Positions 50,027-59,029 of a DNA stretch of 64,000 nucleotides are shown here, piece after piece (the first letter of the stretch is position 1; the number at the start of each line of letters is the position of its first letter). Origin of the DNA: Actinocorallia herbida (lineage in GTDB: Bacteria; Actinomycetota; Actinomycetes; Streptosporangiales; Streptosporangiaceae); assembly GCF_003751225.1 (NCBI RefSeq), contig NZ_RJKE01000001.1:3348001-3412000 (forward strand), in the 5' to 3' direction. Made by a program: the position numbers and the translations under genes. Under the pieces are notes generated by a model that had not been told where the DNA came from, made no database searches, and worked only from the letters and a program-made list of their open reading frames with translations.

Positions 50027-51475
50027 TCAGTCCGGGAGCCAGTTGCCGTGGAAGCCGGTGGGGACGCGGACGGGGAGGTGGACCGCGGCGACGGTGTCGA
50101 GGGTCTCGGCGTCGAGGACGGCGAGGTCGGTGCTGCCTTCGGCCAGGTGGGAGACGAGGCCCATGAGGTGGCCGTGGCCTTCGGGGGAGTCGGGGGCGGC
50201 GGGCTCGAAGACGAACTCGCCGATGGCGGTGCCGGGGCCGAAGGAGCGGGTCCGGGCGGTGGCCGCGGCGAGGTCGTGCTTGATGAGGGTGTGGCTGACG
50301 GGGGCGGGGCCGGAGGCGATCTGGACGGTGTAGCCGTAGCGGTGGCGGCGGCCGAGGAAGCGTTCGTCGACACGGGGGAAGTCCTGGGAGCGGTCGTCGA
50401 GGAGCGCGCGGGTGAGGCGCCCGGTGCGCAGGTCGGCGGTCCAGCGTTCGAGGGTGGTGGTGACCTCGCCGATCGAGGCGTCGTCGTTGTCGAAGATCTT
50501 CGGCATGCGGGCGACGTCGAGGACGACCGCGTCGCCGTCCTCGTAGGCGTTCAGGGGGTGCATGACGTAGCAGGCGTCGATGTCGAACCAGCGGACGTCG
50601 GCGTTGCCGCCTTCGCGGGGCATGATGCCGACACGGGCCCGGTAGCCGTGTTTCCAGCTGTAGGGCATCGCCGCCGCCTTGGCCGTCTTCGCCGCGGCGG
50701 CGACGGGGTCGGGGACCGTGATCCCGCCGAGCGCCGCGCCCGCGACCAGCCTCGCCTCGTCCGACAGCGGCACCGGCGCCCGGACGCGCTTGGGCGGCAT
50801 GACCCGGTCGAGGTCGAACGTGACGGGCAGATCGTAGATCACGACGAAGTTCTCGGTGAGGGAGAAGTCGTGCATCATCGTGCTGCCGCCGACCTCGATG
50901 TCGACGGTCCGGCGCGCCCGTCCGTCCGTCCCGATCACCGAGTACTGGACCTCGCTGCCGCGCGCGAACGAGTACGACACCGCGTGCAGTTCGCCCGTGG
51001 CCGGATCCCGCTTGGGGTGCGCGGTGTAGCCGCCGGTGATGGTCCCGCCGAAGTCGCAGGCCCCGACGGTGTCGAGCTCGTAGCCGAGTTCCATGTTGGC
51101 GATGCCGCCCTCGGTGAGCGCCAGCGTCCGTCCCGCGTGCGCGAGGACGTTGGTGTTCGGCGCCACCAGGTCCATTCCGGCGGGCCCTGACGAGGGCCGC
51201 GCGCCCTCGCCCAGCTTCCGGGCCGCGGCGGGGCCGCGCACCCACCGGTTGCGGTACCACTCGGCCCGCCCCTCCCGCAGCCTGATCCCGTGCACCATCG
51301 CGTCGCCACCGAACCAGTGGTAGACGTCGGGGTCCACTTCCCCGATCGGGTTCGGCCCGTTGCGCAGGTACCGCCCGTTGAGGCTCTCCGGCAAAACGCC
51401 GGTGACCTTCAGGTCGGTGAGCGTCAGCTCCTCGGATACCGGGGCGTGCGGGCCCTCCAGGTAGGGGTGTGCCAT
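50027..51475 (-). CDS. Carotenoid cleavage oxygenase family protein
   Basis: This 482-residue protein belongs to the RPE65/carotenoid oxygenase family, seven-bladed propellers with an iron held by four histidines. The four conserved positions are visible in GYTAHPKRD, MMHDFSLTE, VMHPLNAYE and GFHGNWL. The start PYLEGPHAPVSEE and LNGRYLRNGPNP are also typical. Related enzymes cleave carotenoids, stilbenes or lignin-type double bonds; this one could act on phenylpropanoids. It is monocistronic, 111 bp before the LVIVD protein. The substrate is unknown. Confidence 0.92.
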   Translation of the reverse strand: MAHPYLEGPHAPVSEELTLTDLKVTGVLPESLNGRYLRNGPNPIGEVDPDVYHWFGGDAMVHGIRLREGRAEWYRNRWVRGPAAARKLGEGARPSSGPAGMDLVAPNTNVLAHAGRTLALTEGGIANMELGYELDTVGACDFGGTITGGYTAHPKRDPATGELHAVSYSFARGSEVQYSVIGTDGRARRTVDIEVGGSTMMHDFSLTENFVVIYDLPVTFDLDRVMPPKRVRAPVPLSDEARLVAGAALGGITVPDPVAAAAKTAKAAAMPYSWKHGYRARVGIMPREGGNADVRWFDIDACYVMHPLNAYEDGDAVVLDVARMPKIFDNDDASIGEVTTTLERWTADLRTGRLTRALLDDRSQDFPRVDERFLGRRHRYGYTVQIASGPAPVSHTLIKHDLAAATARTRSFGPGTAIGEFVFEPAAPDSPEGHGHLMGLVSHLAEGSTDLAVLDAETLDTVAAVHLPVRVPTGFHGNWLPD

Positions 51476-51586
51476 GGATGCCTCTTCTCCTCGACGAACC
51501 AGCCCGACGGTCGCACACGGAGGCCGTCCACGCCAGGGTCGAGGGGGCGGAGCGGCCGGCGGGCCGCTCCGCCCCGGTGCGCCGGG

Positions 51587-53011
51587 CTAGAACAGGTCGT
51601 ACTGGGTCTGCGGGTTCAGCTGCCGGTACTCGTAGCGGTCGGCGTGCTTGGTGAGGGGATCGGTGACGTCCAGGACGTCGAAGCCCTTCTGGATGTCGTT
51701 GGAGAAGATGTGGCCGTTGTAGTAGTAGGCGGACCAGGAGCCGCCGAGGACGAGGGAGGTCGCCGACAGGGGGCCGCGTTCGAAGTAGGCGAGCTCCTTC
51801 GGCTTGCGGGAGTTCGTGAAGTCCCAGACGGAGATGCCGCCCTGGTACCAGGCCTGGACCATGATGTCGCGGCCCTTGACCGGGATCAGGTTGCCGTTGT
51901 GCGCGACGCAGTTCTCGGTGTCGGCGTTGGCGCGCGGGATCTTGAAGTAGCTGCGGAAGACGAGCTTGCGCCTGTCGCCCTTGCCGACGATGTCGTAGAT
52001 GGCGTCGGCGCCCTTGGACGATCCGATCGTCTCGTTGCAGGTGGCCGTGCCGCCGCCGCCCAGTTCGTCGGTGAAGACGACCTTGTCGGCCTTGTTGTTG
52101 AACGTCGCCGAGTGCCAGAACGAGAAGTTCACGTCGTCGCGGACCGCGGTGATGAGCCGCGGATACTCCCGGTCGGAGATGTCGAACAGCGCGCCGTCGC
52201 CCATGCAGGCGCCGGCCATCAGGTCCTTGTCCGGGTAGACGGTCAGGTCGTGGCAGCCGGTGGTCGCGTAGGTGGTCTCGGGGTAGGCGAGGCCGTCGCC
52301 GGGGTTGCCGCCGTCGCTGAACAGGACGGGTTCGGCGACCAGCGCCGCCGCCGTCGGGTCCTTGACCGGCACCTTGATCACGGAGATCTTGTCGTGCGGG
52401 TACGTGCAGTCCGCGCCGACGCTCGCCGCGCTCGTCAGGTAGGACGAGACGTACAGGTAGACGGTCTTCCTGCTCTTGGACGGCACGAGGGTGTGGGTGT
52501 GGGACCCGCACTTGGTCTCGACCGACTTGACGTACCGCGGGTTCGCCGGATCGCTGATGTCGAAGATCTTGATGCCCTCCCAGGCCGTCGGGTCGGTGAC
52601 GGGCTTGGCGACGCTCTGGCACGAGTCGTCGCTGCGGGAGGAGTCGGTCGATAGGAACAGCAGGTTCCCGGTGACGGAGATGTCGTTCTGCGATCCGGGG
52701 CAGAGGACCTGGCTGACGATCGTCGGCGCGGCGGCCTTGTCGATGTCGTACACCGTGAAGCCGTTGTAGTTGCCGGCGAAGGCCAGGTCGCCCTTGAAGG
52801 CGAGGTCGGAGTTGTAGGCGGTGGGCGAGGCGAACGCCCCCTGCTTGGGGAGGTTCGCGAGGTGCTTGAGGTCGGGGCTCGACACGGCCTCGTCGACGCC
52901 CGGGATGACCGGGTCGGCGGACGCGGGGGCGCCGCCGAGGACGAGGGCGAGCGCGGCGAGCAGGGCGGTCACGAGGGAGAAGGTCGGTCTGTGCAGGACT
53001 CTGGAGGCCAT
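51587..53011 (-). CDS. Secreted LVIVD-repeat beta-propeller protein
   Basis: This 474-residue protein has a signal peptide (hydrophobic core ALLAALALVLGGAPASA). The mature chain is made of repeats of the type GFTVYDIDKAAAP, GIKIFDISDPANPRYV, ALFDISDREYPRLI, GISVWDFTNSRKPKEL and GFDVLDVTDPLTK, which are LVIVD repeats of a six- or seven-bladed propeller. It has an HTHT pair and several cysteines. Such proteins are probable extracellular binding platforms with no known catalysis. It lies upstream of the carotenoid oxygenase on the same strand but is separated by 111 bp. Confidence 0.85.
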   Translation of the reverse strand: MASRVLHRPTFSLVTALLAALALVLGGAPASADPVIPGVDEAVSSPDLKHLANLPKQGAFASPTAYNSDLAFKGDLAFAGNYNGFTVYDIDKAAAPTIVSQVLCPGSQNDISVTGNLLFLSTDSSRSDDSCQSVAKPVTDPTAWEGIKIFDISDPANPRYVKSVETKCGSHTHTLVPSKSRKTVYLYVSSYLTSAASVGADCTYPHDKISVIKVPVKDPTAAALVAEPVLFSDGGNPGDGLAYPETTYATTGCHDLTVYPDKDLMAGACMGDGALFDISDREYPRLITAVRDDVNFSFWHSATFNNKADKVVFTDELGGGGTATCNETIGSSKGADAIYDIVGKGDRRKLVFRSYFKIPRANADTENCVAHNGNLIPVKGRDIMVQAWYQGGISVWDFTNSRKPKELAYFERGPLSATSLVLGGSWSAYYYNGHIFSNDIQKGFDVLDVTDPLTKHADRYEYRQLNPQTQYDLF

Positions 53012-53180
53012 ACGGGAGCTCCTTTGCGGACACTGATCGATCGCCGTGAGTATCGCCCGGATTCCGTTATGGAGATAAGTCCGAACACCCTTGTGATGAT
53101 GTTGATATGACCAGATATGTCGTCTTGGCGCCGCAGGTTGTTACCTTCGCGTCTCAGAGGGACGGAAGGGAGTGCGTCGA
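53012..53180. other. Divergent promoter region, LVIVD protein / DUF305 lipoprotein
   Basis: These 169 bases are AT-richer than average (GGAGATAAGTCCG, GATGATGTTGATATG) and hold the two promoters. No clear -35/-10 pairs or inverted repeats could be fixed by eye. Confidence 0.4.
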
Positions 53181-53801
53181 ATGGGTGTGCCGAAACGCGG
53201 TGCCGGTGCCCTTGCCGTCGCGGGCTTGACGGCCGCGCTGCTCACCGGGTGCGGTGGTGGCGAGGACCCGGTCCCGGGTCCCACCGCGACGATGCTGGCC
53301 CCGGGCCGTCCCGGCGAGCCGAACGCGACGGTCACCGCGGGCCCGACCGCCGACCCCGCGCCCGCGGAGGCCGACGTGACCTTCATGCGCATGATGATCG
53401 TCCACCACGGCCAGGCGATCGAGATGTCCGAGCTCGCCCCCGGCCGCGCCGCGGACCCTCGCGTGAAGTCCCTGGCGTCCCGGATCAGCGCCGCCCAGAC
53501 CGGCGAGATCACCCTCATGCGCGACTGGCTCCGCCGCCACAAGAAGCTCCCCGCCACCGACCACGACCACCACGCCATGCCCGGGATGATCACCCCCGGC
53601 GAGCTGGCCGCGCTCAAGGCGGCCCGCGCCACCGAGTTCGACCGCCGCTACCTCACCCTCATGATCAAGCACCACGAGGGCGCCCTCACCATGGCCGACA
53701 CGGTCCTCGCCGGGGGCACCGACACCGTCGCCCTCCAGCTGGCCAAGGACGTCAACACCACCCAGCAGGCCGAGATCAACCGCATGCGCGCCCTGCTCTA
53801 G
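53181..53801 (+). CDS. DUF305 lipoprotein
   Basis: This 206-residue lipoprotein has a signal with lipobox (LTAALLTGCGG). The DUF305 domain consists of two helical halves: FMRMMIVHHGQAIEMSELAP and RYLTLMIKHHEGALTMADTVL, each with the paired histidines and methionines typical of the family, and a linker rich in His (TDHDHHAMPGM). The His/Met pattern suggests metal, possibly copper, binding. ATG 53181 is preferred because GGAAGGG lies 11 bases upstream; GTG 53172 is too close to it. Confidence 0.88.
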   Translation: MGVPKRGAGALAVAGLTAALLTGCGGGEDPVPGPTATMLAPGRPGEPNATVTAGPTADPAPAEADVTFMRMMIVHHGQAIEMSELAPGRAADPRVKSLASRISAAQTGEITLMRDWLRRHKKLPATDHDHHAMPGMITPGELAALKAARATEFDRRYLTLMIKHHEGALTMADTVLAGGTDTVALQLAKDVNTTQQAEINRMRALL

Positions 53802-54739
53802 GCCGCGCCGACGGCCGCGCGGTGCTCGGCCGGGGTCAGCCCGCGGACGCGTTTGAAGGCGGTGCTGAGCGCGAAAGCCGTGCCGTAGCCGACCCGCCGG
53901 GCGATGGCGTCGAGGGTGAGGGACGGGTCGGCGAGGAGGTCGGCGGCCAGGTTCAGGCGGTGCCGGGTCAGATGGGCCATGGGGGACGCGCCCACGAGCG
54001 CGGTGAAGCGGCGGGTCAGCGTGGAGCGGGAGACCGACAGGCCGGCGGCCAGGGCGTCGACCGTCCACGGGTGCGCGGGATTGTGCTCGAGCAGGCGCAG
54101 CGCCCGGCCCACGAGCGGGTCGGACTGCGCGCGGTACCAGCCGGGCGGGTCGCCGTCGGGACGGGTGAGCCAGGCACGCAGCAGGGTGACGGTGAGCAGG
54201 TCGAGGAGGCGGTCCAGGACGGCGGACTGGCCCGGCGCGTCGGTGGTGATCTCCGCGGTGAGCGCGGTGATCAGGGGCTCCCGGGCGGTGTCGGCGGGGA
54301 GCACCAGGAGCGGCGGCAGCGCGTCGAGGAGGTCCCGGGCGGTCTCCGCGGCCGTCTCGTAGGTGCCGGTGAGCATGACCGTCCGGCCGTCGGGGCTGTT
54401 CCCCCAGGTCCGCACGCCCTGGGACATCCGCTCCTCGAGCCGGGTTCCGTCCAGGGAGGCGCAGACCTGTCCGGGGCCGATGGAGATCTGCGCGGGGGTG
54501 CCCGGAGCGTCCGCCACGGTGTACGGGGAGGGGCCCCGGGCCAGCGCGACCGCGCCCGGTGTCAGCTCCACCGGCGCACCGGACGCGGGCGTGAGCCAGG
54601 CGGTGCCGCGGGCGAGGACCACGACGGTCAACGGCGCGCCGTCCTCGATCAGCATCGACCACGGCGGGTCCATGAGCGAGCGCAGCAGGAACGCGCCGCG
54701 GGCGCGCTGGGCGTTCAGCAGGGCGGCGAGAGCGTCCAT
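53798..54739 (-). CDS. AraC-family transcriptional regulator
   Basis: This 313-residue protein has an N-terminal cupin-like sensor (about 1-180, with SMLIEDGAPLTVVVLARG) and a C-terminal double helix-turn-helix: WTVDALAAGLSVSRSTLTRR and IARRVGYGTAFALSTAFKRV. This is the cupin_6/AraC layout often controlling a neighbouring oxidoreductase or efflux gene. The stop overlaps the stop of the DUF305 gene by four bases, so the two converge. It diverges from the DUF1772 gene at 54861, a plausible target. Confidence 0.92.
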   Translation of the reverse strand: MDALAALLNAQRARGAFLLRSLMDPPWSMLIEDGAPLTVVVLARGTAWLTPASGAPVELTPGAVALARGPSPYTVADAPGTPAQISIGPGQVCASLDGTRLEERMSQGVRTWGNSPDGRTVMLTGTYETAAETARDLLDALPPLLVLPADTAREPLITALTAEITTDAPGQSAVLDRLLDLLTVTLLRAWLTRPDGDPPGWYRAQSDPLVGRALRLLEHNPAHPWTVDALAAGLSVSRSTLTRRFTALVGASPMAHLTRHRLNLAADLLADPSLTLDAIARRVGYGTAFALSTAFKRVRGLTPAEHRAAVGAA

Positions 54740-54860
54740 GCCAGGACGGTAGCGCGTGATCCGCACACGTATGCCGCTGCGCCTCCGGACCATGGCGACC
54801 CGGGCGCCCGGCCGGTGGGATGGAGGTACCAGAACGTCGCGCCCCCTCAAGGAGAGTCCC

Positions 54861-55334
54861 ATGATCCGCGCTCTGCTGCTCGTCTCCGCCGTCGGCGCCG
54901 GGGTCGGCGCCGGTGTCTTCTTCGCCTTCTCCACCTTCGTCATGCGCGCGCTAGGCACGCTGCCGACCGTCCAGGGCGTGGCCGCGATGCAGGCGGTCAA
55001 CCGGGCCGCGCCGCACCCGCTGTTCATGCTCGTGCTGTTCGGGACCGCCGCGACGGGCGTCGCCGCCGGGGTCTCCGCGCTGCGCGACCCGTCGGCGCCG
55101 GGGGCCGCGCCGGCGATCGTGGGAGCCGGGCTCGCCCTCGTACCGGTGATCCTCACGATCTGCTACCACGTGCCGTACAACGACCGGCTCGCCGGCCTGG
55201 ACCCCGTCGCCCCCGCCACCGCCGACTACTGGGCCGCCTACCTGTCCCGGTGGACGGCCGCCAACCACGTGCGCTGTCTGACCGGCATCGGGGCGGCGAC
55301 CTCCTTCGCCCTGGCCTACCGCGGGCTGCGGTGA
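54861..55334 (+). CDS. DUF1772 integral membrane protein
   Basis: This 157-residue protein has four predicted transmembrane helices and the DUF1772 features: FFAFSTFVMRALGTLP near the first helix, MQAVNRAAPHPLFM, and HVPYNDRLAGLDP with WTAANHVR before the last helix. Some fungal relatives are anthrone oxygenases, but no activity is known for the bacterial proteins. CAAGGAGAG precedes ATG 54861; the longer frame is discarded. It diverges from the AraC regulator, which may control it. A strong hairpin overlaps its stop. Confidence 0.85.
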   Translation: MIRALLLVSAVGAGVGAGVFFAFSTFVMRALGTLPTVQGVAAMQAVNRAAPHPLFMLVLFGTAATGVAAGVSALRDPSAPGAAPAIVGAGLALVPVILTICYHVPYNDRLAGLDPVAPATADYWAAYLSRWTAANHVRCLTGIGAATSFALAYRGLR

Positions 55335-55357
55335 CGGGCGCGGGCCCGTCACCGCAG
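55326..55357. terminator. Perfect 14-bp hairpin overlapping the DUF1772 stop
   Basis: CTGCGGTGACGGGC pairs with GCCCGTCACCGCAG across a GCGG loop. The stop codon TGA is inside the left arm. It lies between this gene and the convergent MFS gene. Confidence 0.7.
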
Positions 55358-55516
55358 CCGCGCGGAGCGGGTCCCGACGACGGGGCGGGGATCAGTTCCC
55401 CACGCCGAGGCCCGGCATGAAGACCGCGTTCCCCCCGACCGGCGCCCCCGCGCGCTGATCCGCCCGAGGGCGGCCCGTGCCCGGCGCTCCAGGCCGGGCA
55501 CGCGCCGCCCGGCTCG

Positions 55517-56980
55517 TCATGCCGGGGCGTCCGTCGGGACGGCCTCGGGCCGGTCGGCCTGCGGGGTGCCGGGGTGGCGCAGGACGATGAGGGCGACGAG
55601 GACCGCGGCGAGGAGGAGGGCCGCGCCGAGGGTCAGGCCGAGCCCGTAGCCGTCGGCGAGGGTCTCGGGGGTGGCGGCAGGCCCGGTGCGGTCGGCGGCG
55701 GCGGTGCCGAGGGCGGCGAGGCCGAGCGCGGCGCCGAGCTGGCGCGCGCTGTTGAGCAGGGCCGAGGCGGTGCCGCTCTCGTGGGACGCGACGCCCGCGG
55801 TGCCGATGGAGATGAGCGGCCCGAGGCACAGGCCGAAGGCGATGCCGACGGTGATCGACGGCCCCAGGACGTCGGTGGTGAACGCGCCGTCCGGGCTGAG
55901 CAGGCCGAACCAGGCGAGCCCGGCCGCGCTCAGCAGCCCACCGCCGACCAGCAGCGTGCGCGGTGCGACCCGGTAACCGAGTTCGACGGCCAGCACGGAG
56001 CCCGCGACGGTGCTGAGCGCCATCGGCAGGAACTCGACGCCGGTCAGGGCGGGTCCGTGCCCGAGAACCTGTTGCAGGTAGAGGGATGCGAAGTAGAAGG
56101 AAGAGGACATGGTCGAGCCGACCAGCAGGGTGTAGAGACTCGCGCCGAGGACCGAGCGGTGGGCGAACAGGCCGAGCCGGACGAGCGGTTCGCGCCGGGT
56201 GGTCCGCTCGACCAGGACGAAGACGGCGAGCAGCACGACGGCGGCCGCGAGCGTCGTCAGCGTCTCCGGCGACGTCCACGCGTACCGGTCCGTGCGGACG
56301 ATGCCGAACACCAGCAGGGTCATGCCCGCCGTGGCCAGCACCGCGCCGAGGACGTCCGGCCGGCCGCCGCGCGCGCCGGACCGGTCCGCGGCGACGCCCC
56401 GCCAGGCCATGGCGAGAGCGGCGACGGCCATCGGCACGTTCACGAACATCACCCAGCGCCAGCCCGCGTACTCGGTGAGCAGCCCGCCGATCAGGACGCC
56501 GAAGGCGGCCCCCGCGGCGTTCGTCGCGCTCCACACGCCGAAGGCCCGGACCCGTGCCCTGCCCTCGGGGAACGTCGTGGCCAGCAGCGCCAGCGCGGCC
56601 GGGGCCAGCGCCGCGGCCCCGATCCCCTGGACGGCGCGGGCGGCGACGAGGTGGCCGGGCTCCTGGGCGAGCCCGCCGAGCAGCGAGGCGAGCCCGAACA
56701 GGCCGAGCCCGAACACCAGGACCCGCTTACGGCCGTACCGGTCGGCGGCCTTGCCGCCCAGGAGGAGCAGCCCGCCGAAGGTGAGCGCGTAGGCGTGGAT
56801 CACCCAGGTCAGGCCGACGGCGCCGAAACCGAGCCCGGCGGCGATCTCGGGGAGCCCGACGTTCACGACGGACAGGTCGAGGGACACCATGAACTGCACG
56901 ATGGCGACCGCGGCGAGGGTCAGCCCGGGACGGGCGGTCGAGGAGCCGCGGAACCCGTGCTCGTTTTGAGTTCTGTACAT
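55517..56980 (-). CDS. DHA2-type MFS multidrug efflux transporter
   Basis: This 487-residue protein has about fourteen transmembrane segments and DHA2 motifs: LDLSVVNVGLPEIA in helix 1, motif A GKAADRYGRKRVLV, RAVQGIGAAALAPAAL (motif B) and GGLLTEYAGWRWVMFVNVP (motif C). It probably exports drugs or toxic compounds by proton antiport. ATG 56980 or 56989 may be the start. It diverges from a two-component system across 165 bp that hold a perfect 16-bp palindrome, suggesting that the system controls it. Confidence 0.92.
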   Translation of the reverse strand: MYRTQNEHGFRGSSTARPGLTLAAVAIVQFMVSLDLSVVNVGLPEIAAGLGFGAVGLTWVIHAYALTFGGLLLLGGKAADRYGRKRVLVFGLGLFGLASLLGGLAQEPGHLVAARAVQGIGAAALAPAALALLATTFPEGRARVRAFGVWSATNAAGAAFGVLIGGLLTEYAGWRWVMFVNVPMAVAALAMAWRGVAADRSGARGGRPDVLGAVLATAGMTLLVFGIVRTDRYAWTSPETLTTLAAAVVLLAVFVLVERTTRREPLVRLGLFAHRSVLGASLYTLLVGSTMSSSFYFASLYLQQVLGHGPALTGVEFLPMALSTVAGSVLAVELGYRVAPRTLLVGGGLLSAAGLAWFGLLSPDGAFTTDVLGPSITVGIAFGLCLGPLISIGTAGVASHESGTASALLNSARQLGAALGLAALGTAAADRTGPAATPETLADGYGLGLTLGAALLLAAVLVALIVLRHPGTPQADRPEAVPTDAPA

Positions 56981-57070
56981 GCCGGACATCGTGGGTTTCG
57001 GACGGGTGCGCGGTCGTCCTGCACGGGGAGACTCCTCCGTCTGACGCCGGGGAAGCAGAACCGGCCCGTG

Positions 57071-57086
57071 TACTCCCCGGGGAGTA
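57071..57086. promoter_or_regulatory. Perfect 16-bp palindrome in the MFS/kinase control region
   Basis: TACTCCCCGGGGAGTA is exactly self-complementary and lies 91 bp upstream of the MFS start and 60 bp upstream of the kinase start. A second inverted repeat CCTCCG...CGGAGG follows at 57094-57110. These fit an operator for the NarL-type response regulator or another dimeric factor. Confidence 0.55.
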
Positions 57087-57145
57087 GCCGTTTCCTCCGA
57101 CGGCCGGAGGATGATCTCCGGCGAAACGCGTCCTAACCTACGCAC

Positions 57146-58288
57146 ATGGGGTTCATGGACCGGAGGAGACCGCTCGTCCAGGACTGCCTCCTCGCCGTCG
57201 CGATGGCGGTCCTGCTGGCGGTCGTCGTGGCCGTCACGCCGGGCGCGGACGCGCTGGACTGCGCGGCGGCCGTCGTGGGCTCGCTCGCGCTCGTCGTCTG
57301 GCGGCGGGCGCCCCTGGCGGCGCTGCTCGTCGCCACGGCCTGCATGCTCGTGGTCGAGGTGCGGCTTCAGCCCGGCCCGCCCGCGGCGTTCCCGGTGATG
57401 GTCGCGGTGTTCGGCGCGTCCGGCGCGGGCCATCGCCTGGCCGCGGTGTCGGCGAGCGCCGTCTTCCTGAGCGCCGACCTCTCCGTGCAGCTGCCCGACG
57501 CCGACGGCACCTTCCGGAACCTTCCGAGCACCGTCCTGCTGCTCGGCTGGTTCGTCGCGTGCGGCGTGGCGGCGACGGTCGCCCGGCACCGGCAGGCGTA
57601 CCTGGAGGAGGCCGAGCAGCGCGCCGCCGAGGCCGAGCGCACGCGCGAGGAGGCGGCCCTGCGCCGCGCGGGCGAGGAGCGGCTGCGCATCGCCAGGGAA
57701 CTGCACGACTCCCTCACCCACAGCATCTCGGTCATCACGGTCCAGGCGGGAGTGGCGGTGCACCTGGCGCGGCGGCGCGGGGAGGAGGCGCCGCCCGCGC
57801 TGCTGGCCATCCAGGAGGCCGGCGGCGACGCCATGCGCGAACTGCGCGCGACCCTTGAGGTGCTGCGCGCGCCCGGCCACCCCGACGGCGACGGCAGGGC
57901 CAGCGGCCTCGACCGGCTCGACGACCTGGTCGGGCGGGCCCGCTCGGCCGGCCTGCCCGTCACCGTGACGGTCACCGGCACCCGGCGGGAACTCCCCGCC
58001 GAGGTGGACCGGGCCGCCTACCGGATCGTCCAGGAGGCGCTCACCAACATCTCCCGGCACGCCGGGGAGGCGACCGCGGACGTCCGCATCTCCTACGCGG
58101 ACGGGACCCTGGTCGTCCAGATAGACGACGACGGCAAGGCCGACCCGGACGCCCCGCCCGTCCCCGGCACCGGCCTGCTCGGCATGCGCGAGCGCGTCGC
58201 GGCGCTCGGCGGCAGGCTGCGGGCCGAGCCCCGGTCCGAGGGCGGCTTCACCGTCCGCGCCGAGCTGGCCCTGGGCGGGCCCGCGTGA
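57146..58288 (+). CDS. Two-component sensor histidine kinase (DesK/NarX type)
   Basis: This 380-residue kinase has an N-terminal membrane domain of about five hydrophobic segments, a short coiled coil (EEAEQRAAEAERTREEAALR) and a HisKA_3 phosphoacceptor helix with IARELHDSLTHSISVI. An HATPase domain follows with DDDGKADPD and GTGLLGMRERVAALGG. Such kinases phosphorylate NarL-type regulators. A TAACCT box six bases upstream of ATG suggests a leaderless transcript. It is coupled by GTGA to the response-regulator gene, which carries a nonsense codon. Confidence 0.92.
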   Translation: MGFMDRRRPLVQDCLLAVAMAVLLAVVVAVTPGADALDCAAAVVGSLALVVWRRAPLAALLVATACMLVVEVRLQPGPPAAFPVMVAVFGASGAGHRLAAVSASAVFLSADLSVQLPDADGTFRNLPSTVLLLGWFVACGVAATVARHRQAYLEEAEQRAAEAERTREEAALRRAGEERLRIARELHDSLTHSISVITVQAGVAVHLARRRGEEAPPALLAIQEAGGDAMRELRATLEVLRAPGHPDGDGRASGLDRLDDLVGRARSAGLPVTVTVTGTRRELPAEVDRAAYRIVQEALTNISRHAGEATADVRISYADGTLVVQIDDDGKADPDAPPVPGTGLLGMRERVAALGGRLRAEPRSEGGFTVRAELALGGPA

Positions 58289-58944
58289 TCCGGGTGCTCC
58301 TCGTGGACGACCAGGCGCTCATCCGCGGCGGCTTCCGGGCCCTGCTGGAGATCGAGGACGACCTGGAGGTGGTGGCCGAGGCCGCGAACGGTGAGCAGGG
58401 CGTCGCGCTCGCCCGCGCGCACCGGCCCGACGTCGTCCTCCTCGACATCCAGATGCCGGTGATGGACGGCATCGAGGCGACCCGGCTGATCGCCGCCGAC
58501 CCCCTGCTGCGCGGCGTCCACGTCGTGATCCTCACCAACTACGGCCTCGACGAGCACGTCTTCAACGCGCTGCGCGCCGGGGCCTGCGGCTTCATGGTCA
58601 AGGACACCGAGCCCGCCGATCTGCTCTAGGGCGTCCGGGTCGCGGCCCGCGGCGACGCCCTGCTCTCCCCGGCCATCACCCGCCGCCTCATCGGCGAGTA
58701 CGTGGCCCGCCGCCCCGAGACCGCCCCCGCCGCCCTCGACGTCCTCACCAACCGCGAACGGGAGGTGACCGCCCTGGTGGCCCGCGGCCTGTCCAACGAC
58801 GAGATCGCCGCCCACATGGTCATCAGCCCCGCCACCGCGAAGACCCACGTCAGCCGGGCCATGACCAAACTCCACGCCCGCGACCGCGCCCAGCTCGTCG
58901 TCCTGGCGTACGAATCCGGCCTGGTCACCCCCCGCCATCCCTGA
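58285..58944 (+). pseudogene. NarL/FixJ-type response regulator interrupted by an in-frame TAG
   Basis: The receiver domain is complete: acidic VDDQ, phosphoacceptor D54 in VVLLDIQMPVMDG, the conserved Thr/Lys segments TNYG and VKDTEPADLL. It stops at TAG 58627-58629. The same frame continues without a shift: GVRVAARGDALLSPAITRRL, then a full LuxR helix-turn-helix in NREREVTALVARGLSNDEI and ATAKTHVSRAMTKLHA to a stop at 58944. A single base change (for example CAG to TAG) explains it. Without read-through the product is a receiver with no DNA-binding domain. A sequencing error is also possible. The GTG start overlaps the kinase stop. Confidence 0.88.
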
Positions 58945-59029
58945 CCCCGCGGCGTGGACGCGCTCTCGATGATCTGAGAGACTGATGGTCTCATGATTGA
59001 GTATCGATCTGGTTTATGGAAGGGCGCCG

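Noticed and set aside
49947-53033. A 1028-codon minus-strand frame over the carotenoid oxygenase and LVIVD genes
   Set aside because: It is a shifted frame of two well-supported genes, with Arg/Pro-rich composition and no motifs.
55375-55445. Short peptide frames (for example a Gly-rich minus-strand end GGNAVFMPGLGVGN) as a ribosomal natural product precursor
   Set aside because: There is no ribosome site at a sensible distance and no modification or export genes around it.
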